Shown: positions 9,708-18,134 of the stretch, piece by piece
How the letters are laid out: the number at the start of each line of letters is the position of its first letter
Numbering within the stretch: the first letter of the stretch is position 1
Origin: an uncultured Cryomorphaceae bacterium
GTDB taxonomy: Bacteria > Bacteroidota > Bacteroidia > Flavobacteriales > Schleiferiaceae
NCBI GenBank assembly: GCA_902614915.1
Contig: CACMMX010000015.1
Location: forward strand, 1 to 41,250
Direction of reading: 5' to 3'
DNA length: 41,250 nucleotides
The notes under the pieces: model-generated
What the model saw: the letters and a program-made list of their open reading frames with translations, nothing else
The model's database searches: none
What the model was told of the DNA's origin: nothing
Translations under genes and position numbers: made by a program

Positions 9708-10799
9708 ATGATACGAATTATTCACATTCCCGCATTAATTGCTATCGTTAGTTGTGCCGTACAGAGTAAACCTGAAGGTGGACCCAAAGACGAATTGCCG
9801 CCGAAAATCATCGCACAACAACCGTCTCCCGGTGCATTAAATTACGGTAATGGTTTAGCTTGGATTACGTTTGATGAATACATAAAAGGAAATTCAGTAA
9901 AAGGAAATATTACCTCAAGTCCGCCTCTGGACAATTTAGAGTTTGAAATCAGAGGGAAAAAATTGATTTTAAATTGGAACCCTGAACAGCTTTTAGAAGA
10001 AACAACCTACAGAATTTCTCTAGGCAATCAAATCGGTGATTTAAATGAGAATAATAGAGTTCAAAATCTTGAATTCATATGGAGCACGGGTAGTTCCATT
10101 GACAGCATGCAAATCAACGGGCACATAAATAAAATAGGAGGAGGTTCTTTTGAAGATTTATCAATTTGGTTATTACCTAAACGCTCAGATTCAATAAATA
10201 TTCCATTGTTTAGTACTTCACCAAGTAAAGACGGCTACTTCTCACTAAAATATCTGCCCGTAGATACTTTTGACCTGCTTGTATTTGAAGATCTAAATTT
10301 TGATAAAATTTGGAACGATGAACTTGAAAACTTTGGGTTTCTGAAAGAAGTCTCTTCACAAGTCGACTCCCAACTTATAGAAGTAAATTTTTTTGTAGAA
10401 AAATTTGTCATGCCAGAACTAGATTCACTAGCAATAGATTCTGTTCATCTATTTCTAGACAGCGCTGATGACAACAAGTTGGGTTTTGTTAGCTACATTC
10501 TACCCCCGTCGACTAGTAACGTAAAAATATTTGCCGTAAATGGAAATATTGAACTGATTGACCTGAGCATTAATGCGACAAGCGACACCACCTATTCAGG
10601 TTATCAAAAGTGTTTACCAGGCACATATGAGATATTTGGATTTATTGACAATAATAATAATGGGAAATGGGACGGCCCTTCTTGGGAGTTGAATTTTCAA
10701 GGAGAACAACTTATTTCAGGACAGACCTTTGAGATAAGAGCCAATTGGGAATTAGACCAGCCAATCGACTATTATAATTCAAGTAAAGATGAAGAGTAA
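9708..10799 (+). CDS. Lipoprotein with bacterial Ig-like (Big_5/SbsA-type) domain
   Basis: A 363-residue protein. The start is a short lipoprotein signal ending in VSC (Cys17), followed by the family hallmark GGPKDELPPKI and a P-x-PGALN...ITFDEYIKG block, as in the Bacteroidota SbsA_Ig-like lipoproteins (N-terminal Ig-like domain, about 30-125). The remainder looks beta-rich, with a prealbumin-like segment near 150-215 (FSLKYLPVDTFDLLVFED) and a similar one near 290-335 (CLPGTYEIFGFIDNNNNGKWDG). The function of this family is not known. Its last 11 bases overlap the start of the downstream TPR gene, so the two are translationally linked. Confidence 0.82.
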   Translation: MIRIIHIPALIAIVSCAVQSKPEGGPKDELPPKIIAQQPSPGALNYGNGLAWITFDEYIKGNSVKGNITSSPPLDNLEFEIRGKKLILNWNPEQLLEETTYRISLGNQIGDLNENNRVQNLEFIWSTGSSIDSMQINGHINKIGGGSFEDLSIWLLPKRSDSINIPLFSTSPSKDGYFSLKYLPVDTFDLLVFEDLNFDKIWNDELENFGFLKEVSSQVDSQLIEVNFFVEKFVMPELDSLAIDSVHLFLDSADDNKLGFVSYILPPSTSNVKIFAVNGNIELIDLSINATSDTTYSGYQKCLPGTYEIFGFIDNNNNGKWDGPSWELNFQGEQLISGQTFEIRANWELDQPIDYYNSSKDEE

Positions 10800-12063
10800 A
10801 CTTTTAGCAGCACTTCTTCTTTTATCTACACACGCTGCTGCACAAGGAAGTTATATTAGCAGACTGTGGAATACCAAGAGCTACAATAAAATCATTGAAT
10901 TCGCTAGTGGAGCTGAAACGCTAAGCGGGCGAGACAATATGATTATCGGCCGTGCATTTATGGCAACTATCCCTTCCCAACCGCAGCAAGCTATTATTCA
11001 TTATGACTTAGCCGTTCAAAAAAGAATGAACAGCGAAGATCTTTACTTTTTTCGATCCGAAGCGCTTTATGAATTAAAGCTCCTAGATGCAGCTCTAGCA
11101 GATTTAGAGAAGTGTCTTGAATTTCGGAAAGACCATCAGAAGTATTTACTTTTAAAGGCTGCCATTCAATACGAAAAAGGCGACCTAAAACATGCTTATG
11201 AGACATACTATGCCATCTCGGAATTGTACGATAAACAAACCCCTTTTTACATGCTTGCTGTAATATCTCTGGAGCGAGAAAAATATTATAAAGCACGAGA
11301 TTGGATTGATGCCAATATGCTTCGATTTGAGCCTGGAATGGACTTTTGGCGAATGACTGCCGAGCAACAAGTCGATATCGAATGGCGCATTTGGAAGGAC
11401 TACGAGAAAGCGCAGAAAACTCTAGATACACTTTTAAGCTTCTTCCCAAGTGATGCAAGCTACCTTAAAAATAGATTAAACTTATACCGGGTGCGAGGGA
11501 TGGACAGTTTAGGGGTATGGGCCGAAAATGATTTACTTAGCCGTTATAACAACAACAAATTGCCTCTAAATTATTACAAAAGAGGAAGTGTTAAAGTAGC
11601 TGAATATTCTAAAGATTTTGGGATAATTGAAGATTATCTAACCTTTCGCCCTAAACTTTTTGGAAATACCAAATACACTCGTTTCTACATTAGCGAATAT
11701 GGTAATATTGTTGGTAAGCACTGGGCGGGTTTAGAAATACATCCTCAAGATAGTACAAAGAAAATATGGGACTTTCACCGTGGAAAGACTCGCTATGCAA
11801 AACTAGCCTCCGATACATCTTACCTCGGATTTACCGCGCTGTTTGACACACCAGATAGCGCTCTAATAATGTATAATGATTTCTTCATCTTACAATCGGA
11901 CAGTAGCACAACCGATAGTATTGAAATCTCTTCTCCTGAAATATTACAAGAGGTCTCGAAAAAAAGGGAGGTTCTTCAAGTAGAAGAAATTCCAAAGGTG
12001 GACTCAATAGACTTTCCGGCGCACAATGAGACTCAAGATACAGCGATCATTCGTCAAGAGTAA
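10789..12063 (+). CDS. TPR-repeat protein, exported
   Basis: A 424-residue protein with a signal peptide (about 1-18, ending AAAQG). Residues about 60-230 hold tetratricopeptide-like helical pairs (for example ALYELKLLDAALADLEKCLE and YEKGDLKHAYETYYAISEL), which usually mediate protein contacts. The C-terminal part (about 270-370) is a distinct aromatic-rich region with no recognised family, and the last 40 residues are acidic and probably disordered. The ATG lies inside the 3' end of the Ig-like lipoprotein gene (11-base overlap), which suggests that the two envelope proteins work together. Function unknown. Confidence 0.78.
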   Translation: MKSKLLAALLLLSTHAAAQGSYISRLWNTKSYNKIIEFASGAETLSGRDNMIIGRAFMATIPSQPQQAIIHYDLAVQKRMNSEDLYFFRSEALYELKLLDAALADLEKCLEFRKDHQKYLLLKAAIQYEKGDLKHAYETYYAISELYDKQTPFYMLAVISLEREKYYKARDWIDANMLRFEPGMDFWRMTAEQQVDIEWRIWKDYEKAQKTLDTLLSFFPSDASYLKNRLNLYRVRGMDSLGVWAENDLLSRYNNNKLPLNYYKRGSVKVAEYSKDFGIIEDYLTFRPKLFGNTKYTRFYISEYGNIVGKHWAGLEIHPQDSTKKIWDFHRGKTRYAKLASDTSYLGFTALFDTPDSALIMYNDFFILQSDSSTTDSIEISSPEILQEVSKKREVLQVEEIPKVDSIDFPAHNETQDTAIIRQE

Positions 12064-12085
12064 TTGACTTATTTATTTAGTACTA

Positions 12086-12763
12086 TTATTTACTATTCAG
12101 AAGTATTTGGATGTCGTCTATTAATCGGTCTATGTCCATGTCACTTGTCCCATCATAGAAGCCACGAATACGCTTGTTCGCATCCACAAGAATAACATTT
12201 TCGGTATGGATAAAGTCGTGATCATCAAAGCTTGTTCCGTGCTCCATGACTGCAAAATATTCGCGACGTGCCATCCGATACAATTCGCGCTTTTCTCCTG
12301 TTAATAGATGCCACTTCCCTTTGATTGCGCCCATACGTTCTCCGTATGCATGCATTACTTCTACCGTATCCGTTTCAGGCATCACCGTATGACTTACAAG
12401 ATTAAATCTTTCTTCTTCTTTATATACTTCTTGTATATATTGAAAGTTCTGACCCATATCAATACATATGGCAGGACAAGTTGTAAAAAAGAAATCCGCT
12501 ATATAGATTTTATTTGAAAGTAAAGAAGAGTCAACGCTATTTCCCCATTGATCGATCAAATCAAAATTTCCAATGCGGTGACCTCTTCCAACACGTTCTA
12601 AATCATCATCAACTAACGACGGATTCAAATCGGAAGGGTTGTAAATAGGTAATTTCCGCTTGGGTTGAAGGATTTTATAGGCCGAGATTGAACCAATGAC
12701 AAAAACTAAAATAAGTACGCCTATTTTTAACCATTCCGAAGGTCTGAGGTTTATCTTTAACAT
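12086..12763 (-). CDS. SCO1/SenC/PrrC family copper/thiol-redox protein
   Basis: A 225-residue thioredoxin-fold protein with an N-terminal membrane anchor (about 13-29). The copper-binding motif is CPAIC (Cys96 and Cys100), and the distal ligand is probably His186 in FIHTENVILVD. These are the three ligands used by SCO proteins for delivering copper to the CuA site of cytochrome c oxidase or for thiol reduction. An unusual feature is CPAIC in place of the more common CPDVC or CPxxC variants, which is still compatible. It is divergent from a cytochrome c gene (18 bases apart), which supports a role in respiration. It converges on the TPR gene. Confidence 0.88.
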   Translation of the reverse strand: MLKINLRPSEWLKIGVLILVFVIGSISAYKILQPKRKLPIYNPSDLNPSLVDDDLERVGRGHRIGNFDLIDQWGNSVDSSLLSNKIYIADFFFTTCPAICIDMGQNFQYIQEVYKEEERFNLVSHTVMPETDTVEVMHAYGERMGAIKGKWHLLTGEKRELYRMARREYFAVMEHGTSFDDHDFIHTENVILVDANKRIRGFYDGTSDMDIDRLIDDIQILLNSK

Positions 12764-12781
12764 AATCCAAAATTACGGTAG

Positions 12782-13183
12782 ATGAAATCCAAATCCACCT
12801 TCTATTATCACGCTTTTTATGGCTTTTTGTTCGCAATTCTACTCTTTAGTTGTAATAGCGAGTCTGAACAGCCTTCCTCTATTTCTTTCCTAGTAAATAG
12901 GCAGTCAACAATAGCAAATAAATCGTATATCCCTCCAAATATTAAATCGTTACTTGCGAAAAATACCTGTCTAGGTTGCCATAAGTTGGGAACCAAACTA
13001 ATTGGGCCATCCTTTAAAGAAATTGCTGCTCGCAATTATAATTCAGAAGAAATGGTGGCTCTTATCAAACAACCAGTGCCTGAGAATTGGCCAGATTATC
13101 CGCCAATGGCTCCTGTAACCTGGATAGCTGACGAAGATATAGCTACTATTGTAAAGTGGATTGGTTCATTGAGCATAGATTAA
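12782..13183 (+). CDS. Class I cytochrome c lipoprotein
   Basis: A 133-residue protein with a lipoprotein signal (LLFSC, acceptor Cys24). It has one c-type haem motif, CLGCH (Cys63, Cys66, His67), and Met109 in the PPMAP segment as the probable distal ligand, so it is a small mono-haem electron carrier facing the periplasm. The mature domain has about 85 residues, typical of class I. It is divergent from the SCO gene with 18 bases between starts, so the two promoters must overlap or lie within the opposite genes. Its 3' end comes just before the ABC-F gene, whose longer possible start would overlap it by 28 bases. Confidence 0.9.
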   Translation: MKSKSTFYYHAFYGFLFAILLFSCNSESEQPSSISFLVNRQSTIANKSYIPPNIKSLLAKNTCLGCHKLGTKLIGPSFKEIAARNYNSEEMVALIKQPVPENWPDYPPMAPVTWIADEDIATIVKWIGSLSID

Positions 13184-13200
13184 TAAGAATAGTATTTCAA

Positions 13201-15072
13201 TTGGACACGAAAAACCTTCTTTCAGTACATAAAATTAGCAAGTCCTACGGTGTAAAAGCACTGTATAAGGATGTCACATTTGGCATCCACGAGGGTGAGA
13301 AAATTGCCATAGTTGCCAAAAATGGAGCGGGTAAAAGTACTCTTATGAACACTCTTATGGATTCCACCATCGCTGATTCAGGCGAAATCACTTTCCGTAA
13401 CGGTATAAAGATTCGTTATCTCAGCCAGCAACCCTCTTTTGAAAATGGAAAGACCGTTCGTGAGATCCTATACCAAAGTGAACACCCTGGTCTTAAAGCA
13501 TTGAGGGATTACGAATCCGTCCTATCCTCGGAAGACAGTGATCAAATACAGGCAACGCTTGACAGAGTTGAAGCTACCGGTGGATGGTATGTTGAGGGAC
13601 GCATTCATGAAATACATGGCCGTATGAATCTACCTAATATGGACCGTATAGTAGATAATTTCTCAGGTGGAGAAATCAAGCGCCTCGCCATGGCTCAACT
13701 GTTCATTGAAGAACCCAGTCTCATTTTGATGGACGAGCCAACCAACCACTTAGATCTCGATATAATTGAATGGCTAGAAGAATATTTAATAAATTATAAA
13801 GGCGCCCTTTTGATGATTACGCACGATCGTTACTTCTTGGAACGTGTTTGTGGCACTATTTATGAGTTGGAAAATTTACAGCTCTATAAGTACGAAGGGA
13901 ATTATAGCTACTACCTTGAGAAGAAAGAAGCGCGTGAAATAAATGAGGCTGCCAAAAGACATAAAACCAAGCAACTCTATAGAAAGGAGTTAGATTGGAT
14001 GCGCAGAACTCCTAGCGCACGCACTGGAAAAGCTAAGGATCGTATTGATCGATTTACAGCCGTAAAGAAGGCTGCAAAAAAAAGCGTTGACCATGACGAA
14101 GTCACTCTTGAGCTAAACTCACAGCGTCTAGGCGGGAAAATTCTAGAGTTACATAAAGTGGCCAAAAGCTTCCCAAATAGGCTATTAATTGAGCAATTCA
14201 ACTATATTTTCAAAAAAGGTGAACGCATTGGAGTTGTAGGTCCCAACGGTTGCGGAAAATCTACTTTATTAAAGATGATTATGGGAGAATTGGTTCCGGA
14301 TAAAGGGAAAATAGTCACTGGAGATACTATAGTATTCGGCCATTATACTCAAGACGGAATAATCAATAAAGACGATTTCAAAGTTATTGAAGTCGTTCAA
14401 GAGATTGGTGAATACATCACATTGAAAAAGGGGCAAAAATTGACCGCTTCACAATTGTGTGAAAGATTCTTATTCGATAGACATCAGCAATACTCCTACG
14501 TTAGTACTTTAAGTGGTGGAGAACGTCGCCGATTATTCCTCCTCACCATCTTAATGAAGAACCCGAACTTTCTCATTCTAGATGAGCCAACCAATGACTT
14601 AGATATTTTGACACTTCAAGAACTTGAAAGTTTTCTTGAAGAATTTTCGGGTTGCCTATTGGTTGTAAGCCATGATAGGTATTTCTTAGATAAACTTTGT
14701 AGTCATTTATTCATTTTTGAAGGAGGTGGGCGTATCAAAGACTATAACGGTAGATACCACGAATGGCGAGAAGAAAAAAAGAAGTTAGACGCAATTCGTA
14801 TCTCAGGTGATAAAACAGGCACGAGAAAAGAGCACAAAAAAGAAAAAGTTAAAACCAAATTAAGTTTTAAAGAAAAGTGTGAGTGGGAAGAATTACCTAA
14901 CGAAATTGCGGCCCTAGAAAAGAGAAGAGATGAGTTAAACGCAGTTTTCGAGTCAGCACATCAAGAACCTTCTAAAGTAGAAGCTGCGGCTTTAGAAATT
15001 AAGATCGTTTTAAAAGCACTAGATGATAAAGAGATGAGATGGCTCGAACTCAGCGAGTTTGATTACGAATAG
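13201..15072 (+). CDS. uup: ABC-F family ATPase, Uup type
   Basis: Two ABC domains in one soluble protein without membrane segments, plus a C-terminal coiled coil (about the last 65 residues, CEWEELPNEIAALEKRR onward), which is the arrangement of Uup. Walker A motifs are KNGAGKST and PNGCGKST, and signature motifs are FSGGE and LSGGE. Each nucleotide-binding domain has DEPTNHLD or DEPTNDLD. Uup-like ABC-F proteins act on ribosomes or in recombination-linked processes. An ATG at 13156 is possible, but it would add 15 residues (DWFIEHRLIRIVF) that do not belong to the family and overlaps the cytochrome gene. The TTG at 13201 (giving DTKNLLSVHKISKSYG) fits homologues better: 623 residues. The symbol is by architecture only. 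Confidence 0.85.
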   Translation: MDTKNLLSVHKISKSYGVKALYKDVTFGIHEGEKIAIVAKNGAGKSTLMNTLMDSTIADSGEITFRNGIKIRYLSQQPSFENGKTVREILYQSEHPGLKALRDYESVLSSEDSDQIQATLDRVEATGGWYVEGRIHEIHGRMNLPNMDRIVDNFSGGEIKRLAMAQLFIEEPSLILMDEPTNHLDLDIIEWLEEYLINYKGALLMITHDRYFLERVCGTIYELENLQLYKYEGNYSYYLEKKEAREINEAAKRHKTKQLYRKELDWMRRTPSARTGKAKDRIDRFTAVKKAAKKSVDHDEVTLELNSQRLGGKILELHKVAKSFPNRLLIEQFNYIFKKGERIGVVGPNGCGKSTLLKMIMGELVPDKGKIVTGDTIVFGHYTQDGIINKDDFKVIEVVQEIGEYITLKKGQKLTASQLCERFLFDRHQQYSYVSTLSGGERRRLFLLTILMKNPNFLILDEPTNDLDILTLQELESFLEEFSGCLLVVSHDRYFLDKLCSHLFIFEGGGRIKDYNGRYHEWREEKKKLDAIRISGDKTGTRKEHKKEKVKTKLSFKEKCEWEELPNEIAALEKRRDELNAVFESAHQEPSKVEAAALEIKIVLKALDDKEMRWLELSEFDYE

Positions 15073-15109
15073 TTATTTTTAGTGTTCCTAACCTTCATAT
15101 AGAAGCTAG

Positions 15110-15802
15110 ATGCCAACTACAGACGCTATCCTTCAATTACGCGGAATCACTAAAGAATTTAAATTAGGTTCTCAAGTCGTACATGCACTAAAAGGAATCG
15201 ATCTAGATATTGCAAAAAACGAATATGTTGCCTTAATGGGACCATCAGGTTCGGGGAAATCAACACTGATGAACTTATTGGGATGTTTGGACACACCTAC
15301 CAGCGGACACTATAAATTAAACGGGATAGATGTGAGTTCCCTGAAGGATAACTCCTTAGCTGAAATTAGAAACGCTAAAATAGGTTTTGTCTTTCAATCA
15401 TTCAATCTTCTTCCACGTTATACCGCCTTAGAAAATGTAGCACTACCATTAGTGTATGCAGGTTTAAGAAAAGAAGAGCGCCTAGCGCGAGCTGCTCAAG
15501 TATTAGACCAAGTTAGACTTTCCGACCGTATGAAGCATCGACCAAACCAACTTTCTGGTGGACAGCGTCAGCGTGTTGCCGTGGCAAGAGCATTAGTCAA
15601 TAATCCTACTTTGATTTTAGCCGATGAACCTACAGGAAATTTAGATTCAAAAACTTCTATAGAAATAATGAAGCTTTTCGATGAAATTCAGGCGGCAGGA
15701 AATACCGTAGTACTGGTAACGCATGAGGAAGAAATAGCCCAGTATGCCAAACGCGTAATTCGTTTAGTAGACGGAAATATATATTCAGATATAATAAAAT
15801 AG
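15110..15802 (+). CDS. ABC transporter ATP-binding protein, LolD/MacB type
   Basis: A 230-residue ATPase of the LolD/MacB/FtsE-like group. Motifs: Walker [10 protein letters not shown] (about 43-51), Q-loop [17 protein letters not shown], signature [15 protein letters not shown], Walker [14 protein letters not shown] and switch His in VTHEEE. The [14 protein letters not shown] region is typical of lipoprotein-release or MacB-like exporters. No permease is adjacent: the next gene, 6 bases on, is a peptidase, and upstream at 37 bases is uup. The partner permease must be elsewhere, so the substrate cannot be predicted. Confidence 0.9.
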   Translation: MPTTDAILQLRGITKEFKLGSQVVHALKGIDLDIAKNEYVALMGPSGSGKSTLMNLLGCLDTPTSGHYKLNGIDVSSLKDNSLAEIRNAKIGFVFQSFNLLPRYTALENVALPLVYAGLRKEERLARAAQVLDQVRLSDRMKHRPNQLSGGQRQRVAVARALVNNPTLILADEPTGNLDSKTSIEIMKLFDEIQAAGNTVVLVTHEEEIAQYAKRVIRLVDGNIYSDIIK

Positions 15803-15808
15803 ACCTTA

Positions 15809-17953
15809 ATGAAAAAATCATTGATTTTAACTACTGCTCTTTTATTGTCCTTGGTAGGATTTTCTCAATCTAAATTGACCCTTAAAGATGCTGTACTAGG
15901 CGGAAGACAATATATTCCTCAAGGCATTTTAATGGCAAAATGGATTCCTGGTACCGACCTCTATTCTCATGTTATTGACAATTATCAAACCACGGTAATT
16001 ATTGATGCTAATACTGGCAATGAATATGGAAGAATCACATCAGGTCAAATAAATGATGCACTAGCTAAGGGTAATTATGAAATTAAAGTCCGCGGAACAT
16101 GGATGTTAGAATGGGTTGATGAAAACCTTGTTCATTTCGTTGAAGAAGGGACTCTTTATACCTATAATAGAAGATTGGAGGTTATTGAAAAGAAATATAC
16201 TATAGTTGAAGAAAATAGTAATATTACTATTAGTAATAACCTCAATGCTGCTTACACCGTTGGAAACAATGTGTATATCAATTGGAGTGAGAATGGAGCT
16301 ATTAAACAGGTTACCAATCATAAAAACCCCAATATTGTCAGTGGTCAAGCTATTGCAAGAAGTGAGTTTGGTATCACAGAAGGCTTGTTTTGGAATCCTG
16401 AAGGTACTGCTGTTGCTTTTTACGAAAAAGATGAAAGTGCGGTAACCAATTATCCTCTATTAGACATTGAATCAACACCGGGAACGCTGCGTGAGATTAA
16501 ATATCCAATGGCTGGCCAAGGTTCAGAATATGCACGAATTGGTGTTTTTCGCAAAGGTCAATCAAAACCCGTATATCTAGAGACTGACGGAGAAGAATAC
16601 GATCAATACCTGACCAATTTGAGTTGGTCGCCAGACGGGAAAACTATTCTATTGGCTATAATCAATCGTTCACAAAACAACTATGACGTTGTGGCTTTCA
16701 ATGCTAAAAATGGAAAGCGAGGTAAAACCTTAATTAGTGTGAATAATGATAAATGGGCAGAACCAGAATTCCCCGCATTTTGGATAAGCAATAAAGAGTT
16801 TATATGGATGAGCGAAATGGACTCCTTTATGAATCTATACCTCTACAATACTAAAGGGGAAATGATACGTAAGTTGACAGAAAATGCCTTCGTAGCAACA
16901 GAAATTCTAGGGCTTGATAAAACCGGTCGTATTCTATTTATGGCAACAGGAGAAGATGCACGTGAATCACATTTGTTCAGCGTAAACCTCAAAGGCAAAC
17001 AACAACAATTAACCACAGAAAGCGCATACCATAATCCAATTATACAAAAAGGTGGCACATACTTCATAGATAACTACAGTAGTTTGGATATCCCAACTAA
17101 GTCGGTCTTAAAGAATACAATGGGCAAATCGTTACGCATCTTATCTCAAGCAGATAATCCTTTTGAAGGCTCGAACATTCGCAAACCTGAAATGAATCAA
17201 ATTATAGGTCCCGATGGAAGTATTTTATATACGCGTACATACAAGCCGTTTGATTTTGACCCGAGTAAAAAGTATCCTGTACTTATTTATGTATACGGCG
17301 GACCTCATGCACAAATGGTCACTAACCGTTGGAATGGAGGCGGACCACTATGGATGAATGAATTTGCCAATCGCGGGTACATTGTATTCACGCTTGACAA
17401 CAGAGGCTCTGCACATCGTGGAACTGATTTTGAGCAGCAAATTCACCGTCAGTTAGGAACAGTAGAAATAGAAGACCAAATGGCAGGGGTAGATTATCTC
17501 AAGTCACTTCCTTACGTCGATGGAGATCGTATGGCCGTGCACGGATGGAGCTACGGTGGATTCATGACTATCTCACTTATGCTTCGCCAGCCGGGCACCT
17601 TTAAAGCGGGAGTTGCCGGCGGTCCTGTGACCGATTGGAAATACTATGAAATTATGTACGGTGAGCGCTACATGGACCGTCCTGAGGAGAACGAGGACGG
17701 CTATGCAAAAAACCGTTTGCACAACTACGTAAGCAACCTCCAAGGCGACCTCCTACTCATTCATGGCACCGTAGATGATGTGGTAGTGATGCAACACAAC
17801 CTCAGTCTCGTGAAATCCTTCATCGACGCAGGCGTACAAATAGATTTCTTTCCTTATCCCATGCACCCGCACAATGTGCGTGGTAAGGATAGACTACACC
17901 TTATGACCAAAGTTTTAAATTATATCGTGGATGCATTGACGTCCAGAAAATAA
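15809..17953 (+). CDS. S9 family prolyl oligopeptidase / dipeptidyl-peptidase IV-like
   Basis: A 714-residue exported peptidase with a signal peptide (about 1-19, LLSLVGFSQ). Residues about 40-440 form a beta-propeller (DPPIV_N); the C-terminal alpha/beta-hydrolase domain carries the catalytic triad: Ser581 in HGWSYGGFM, Asp656 in HGTVDDVV and His688 in HPHNVRG. Family members cut Xaa-Pro (or related) dipeptides from peptide N-termini in the periplasm. The length matches bacterial DPP IV. It lies 6 bases after the ABC ATPase gene. A second dipeptidyl-peptidase (S46 family) is encoded convergently just beyond, so the two may be complementary peptide-degrading enzymes. Confidence 0.92.
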   Translation: MKKSLILTTALLLSLVGFSQSKLTLKDAVLGGRQYIPQGILMAKWIPGTDLYSHVIDNYQTTVIIDANTGNEYGRITSGQINDALAKGNYEIKVRGTWMLEWVDENLVHFVEEGTLYTYNRRLEVIEKKYTIVEENSNITISNNLNAAYTVGNNVYINWSENGAIKQVTNHKNPNIVSGQAIARSEFGITEGLFWNPEGTAVAFYEKDESAVTNYPLLDIESTPGTLREIKYPMAGQGSEYARIGVFRKGQSKPVYLETDGEEYDQYLTNLSWSPDGKTILLAIINRSQNNYDVVAFNAKNGKRGKTLISVNNDKWAEPEFPAFWISNKEFIWMSEMDSFMNLYLYNTKGEMIRKLTENAFVATEILGLDKTGRILFMATGEDARESHLFSVNLKGKQQQLTTESAYHNPIIQKGGTYFIDNYSSLDIPTKSVLKNTMGKSLRILSQADNPFEGSNIRKPEMNQIIGPDGSILYTRTYKPFDFDPSKKYPVLIYVYGGPHAQMVTNRWNGGGPLWMNEFANRGYIVFTLDNRGSAHRGTDFEQQIHRQLGTVEIEDQMAGVDYLKSLPYVDGDRMAVHGWSYGGFMTISLMLRQPGTFKAGVAGGPVTDWKYYEIMYGERYMDRPEENEDGYAKNRLHNYVSNLQGDLLLIHGTVDDVVVMQHNLSLVKSFIDAGVQIDFFPYPMHPHNVRGKDRLHLMTKVLNYIVDALTSRK

Positions 17954-18072
17954 TAGAAGCAAGAAAAGATTGAGTTAATTCAAATCTATCTATACCAATT
18001 GGGATAAAACTTGAATACTTTAATAAACTGAAGGTTATGAATCCATTCCGAGCAAAAGACGATTCATAAAAT

Positions 18073-18112
18073 AAAGGGCCTACTTTTTAATAAAAGCAGG
18101 CCCTTTGTTTTG
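18073..18112. terminator. Probable bidirectional intrinsic terminator
   Basis: Arms 18073-18087 (aaagggcctactttt) and 18092-18106 (aaaagcaggcccttt) pair over 15 positions with one mismatch, around a 4-base loop, followed by gttttgt on the plus strand and by a T-rich run on the minus strand. It sits between the ends of the convergent S9 and S46 peptidase genes and can serve both. Confidence 0.85.
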
Positions 18113-18134
18113 TAAATTAAAAGTTATTTTGGGA

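Noticed and set aside
10994-11458. 154-codon minus-strand frame
   Set aside because: Antisense to the TPR protein gene, whose frame, signal peptide and coupling with its neighbour are convincing.
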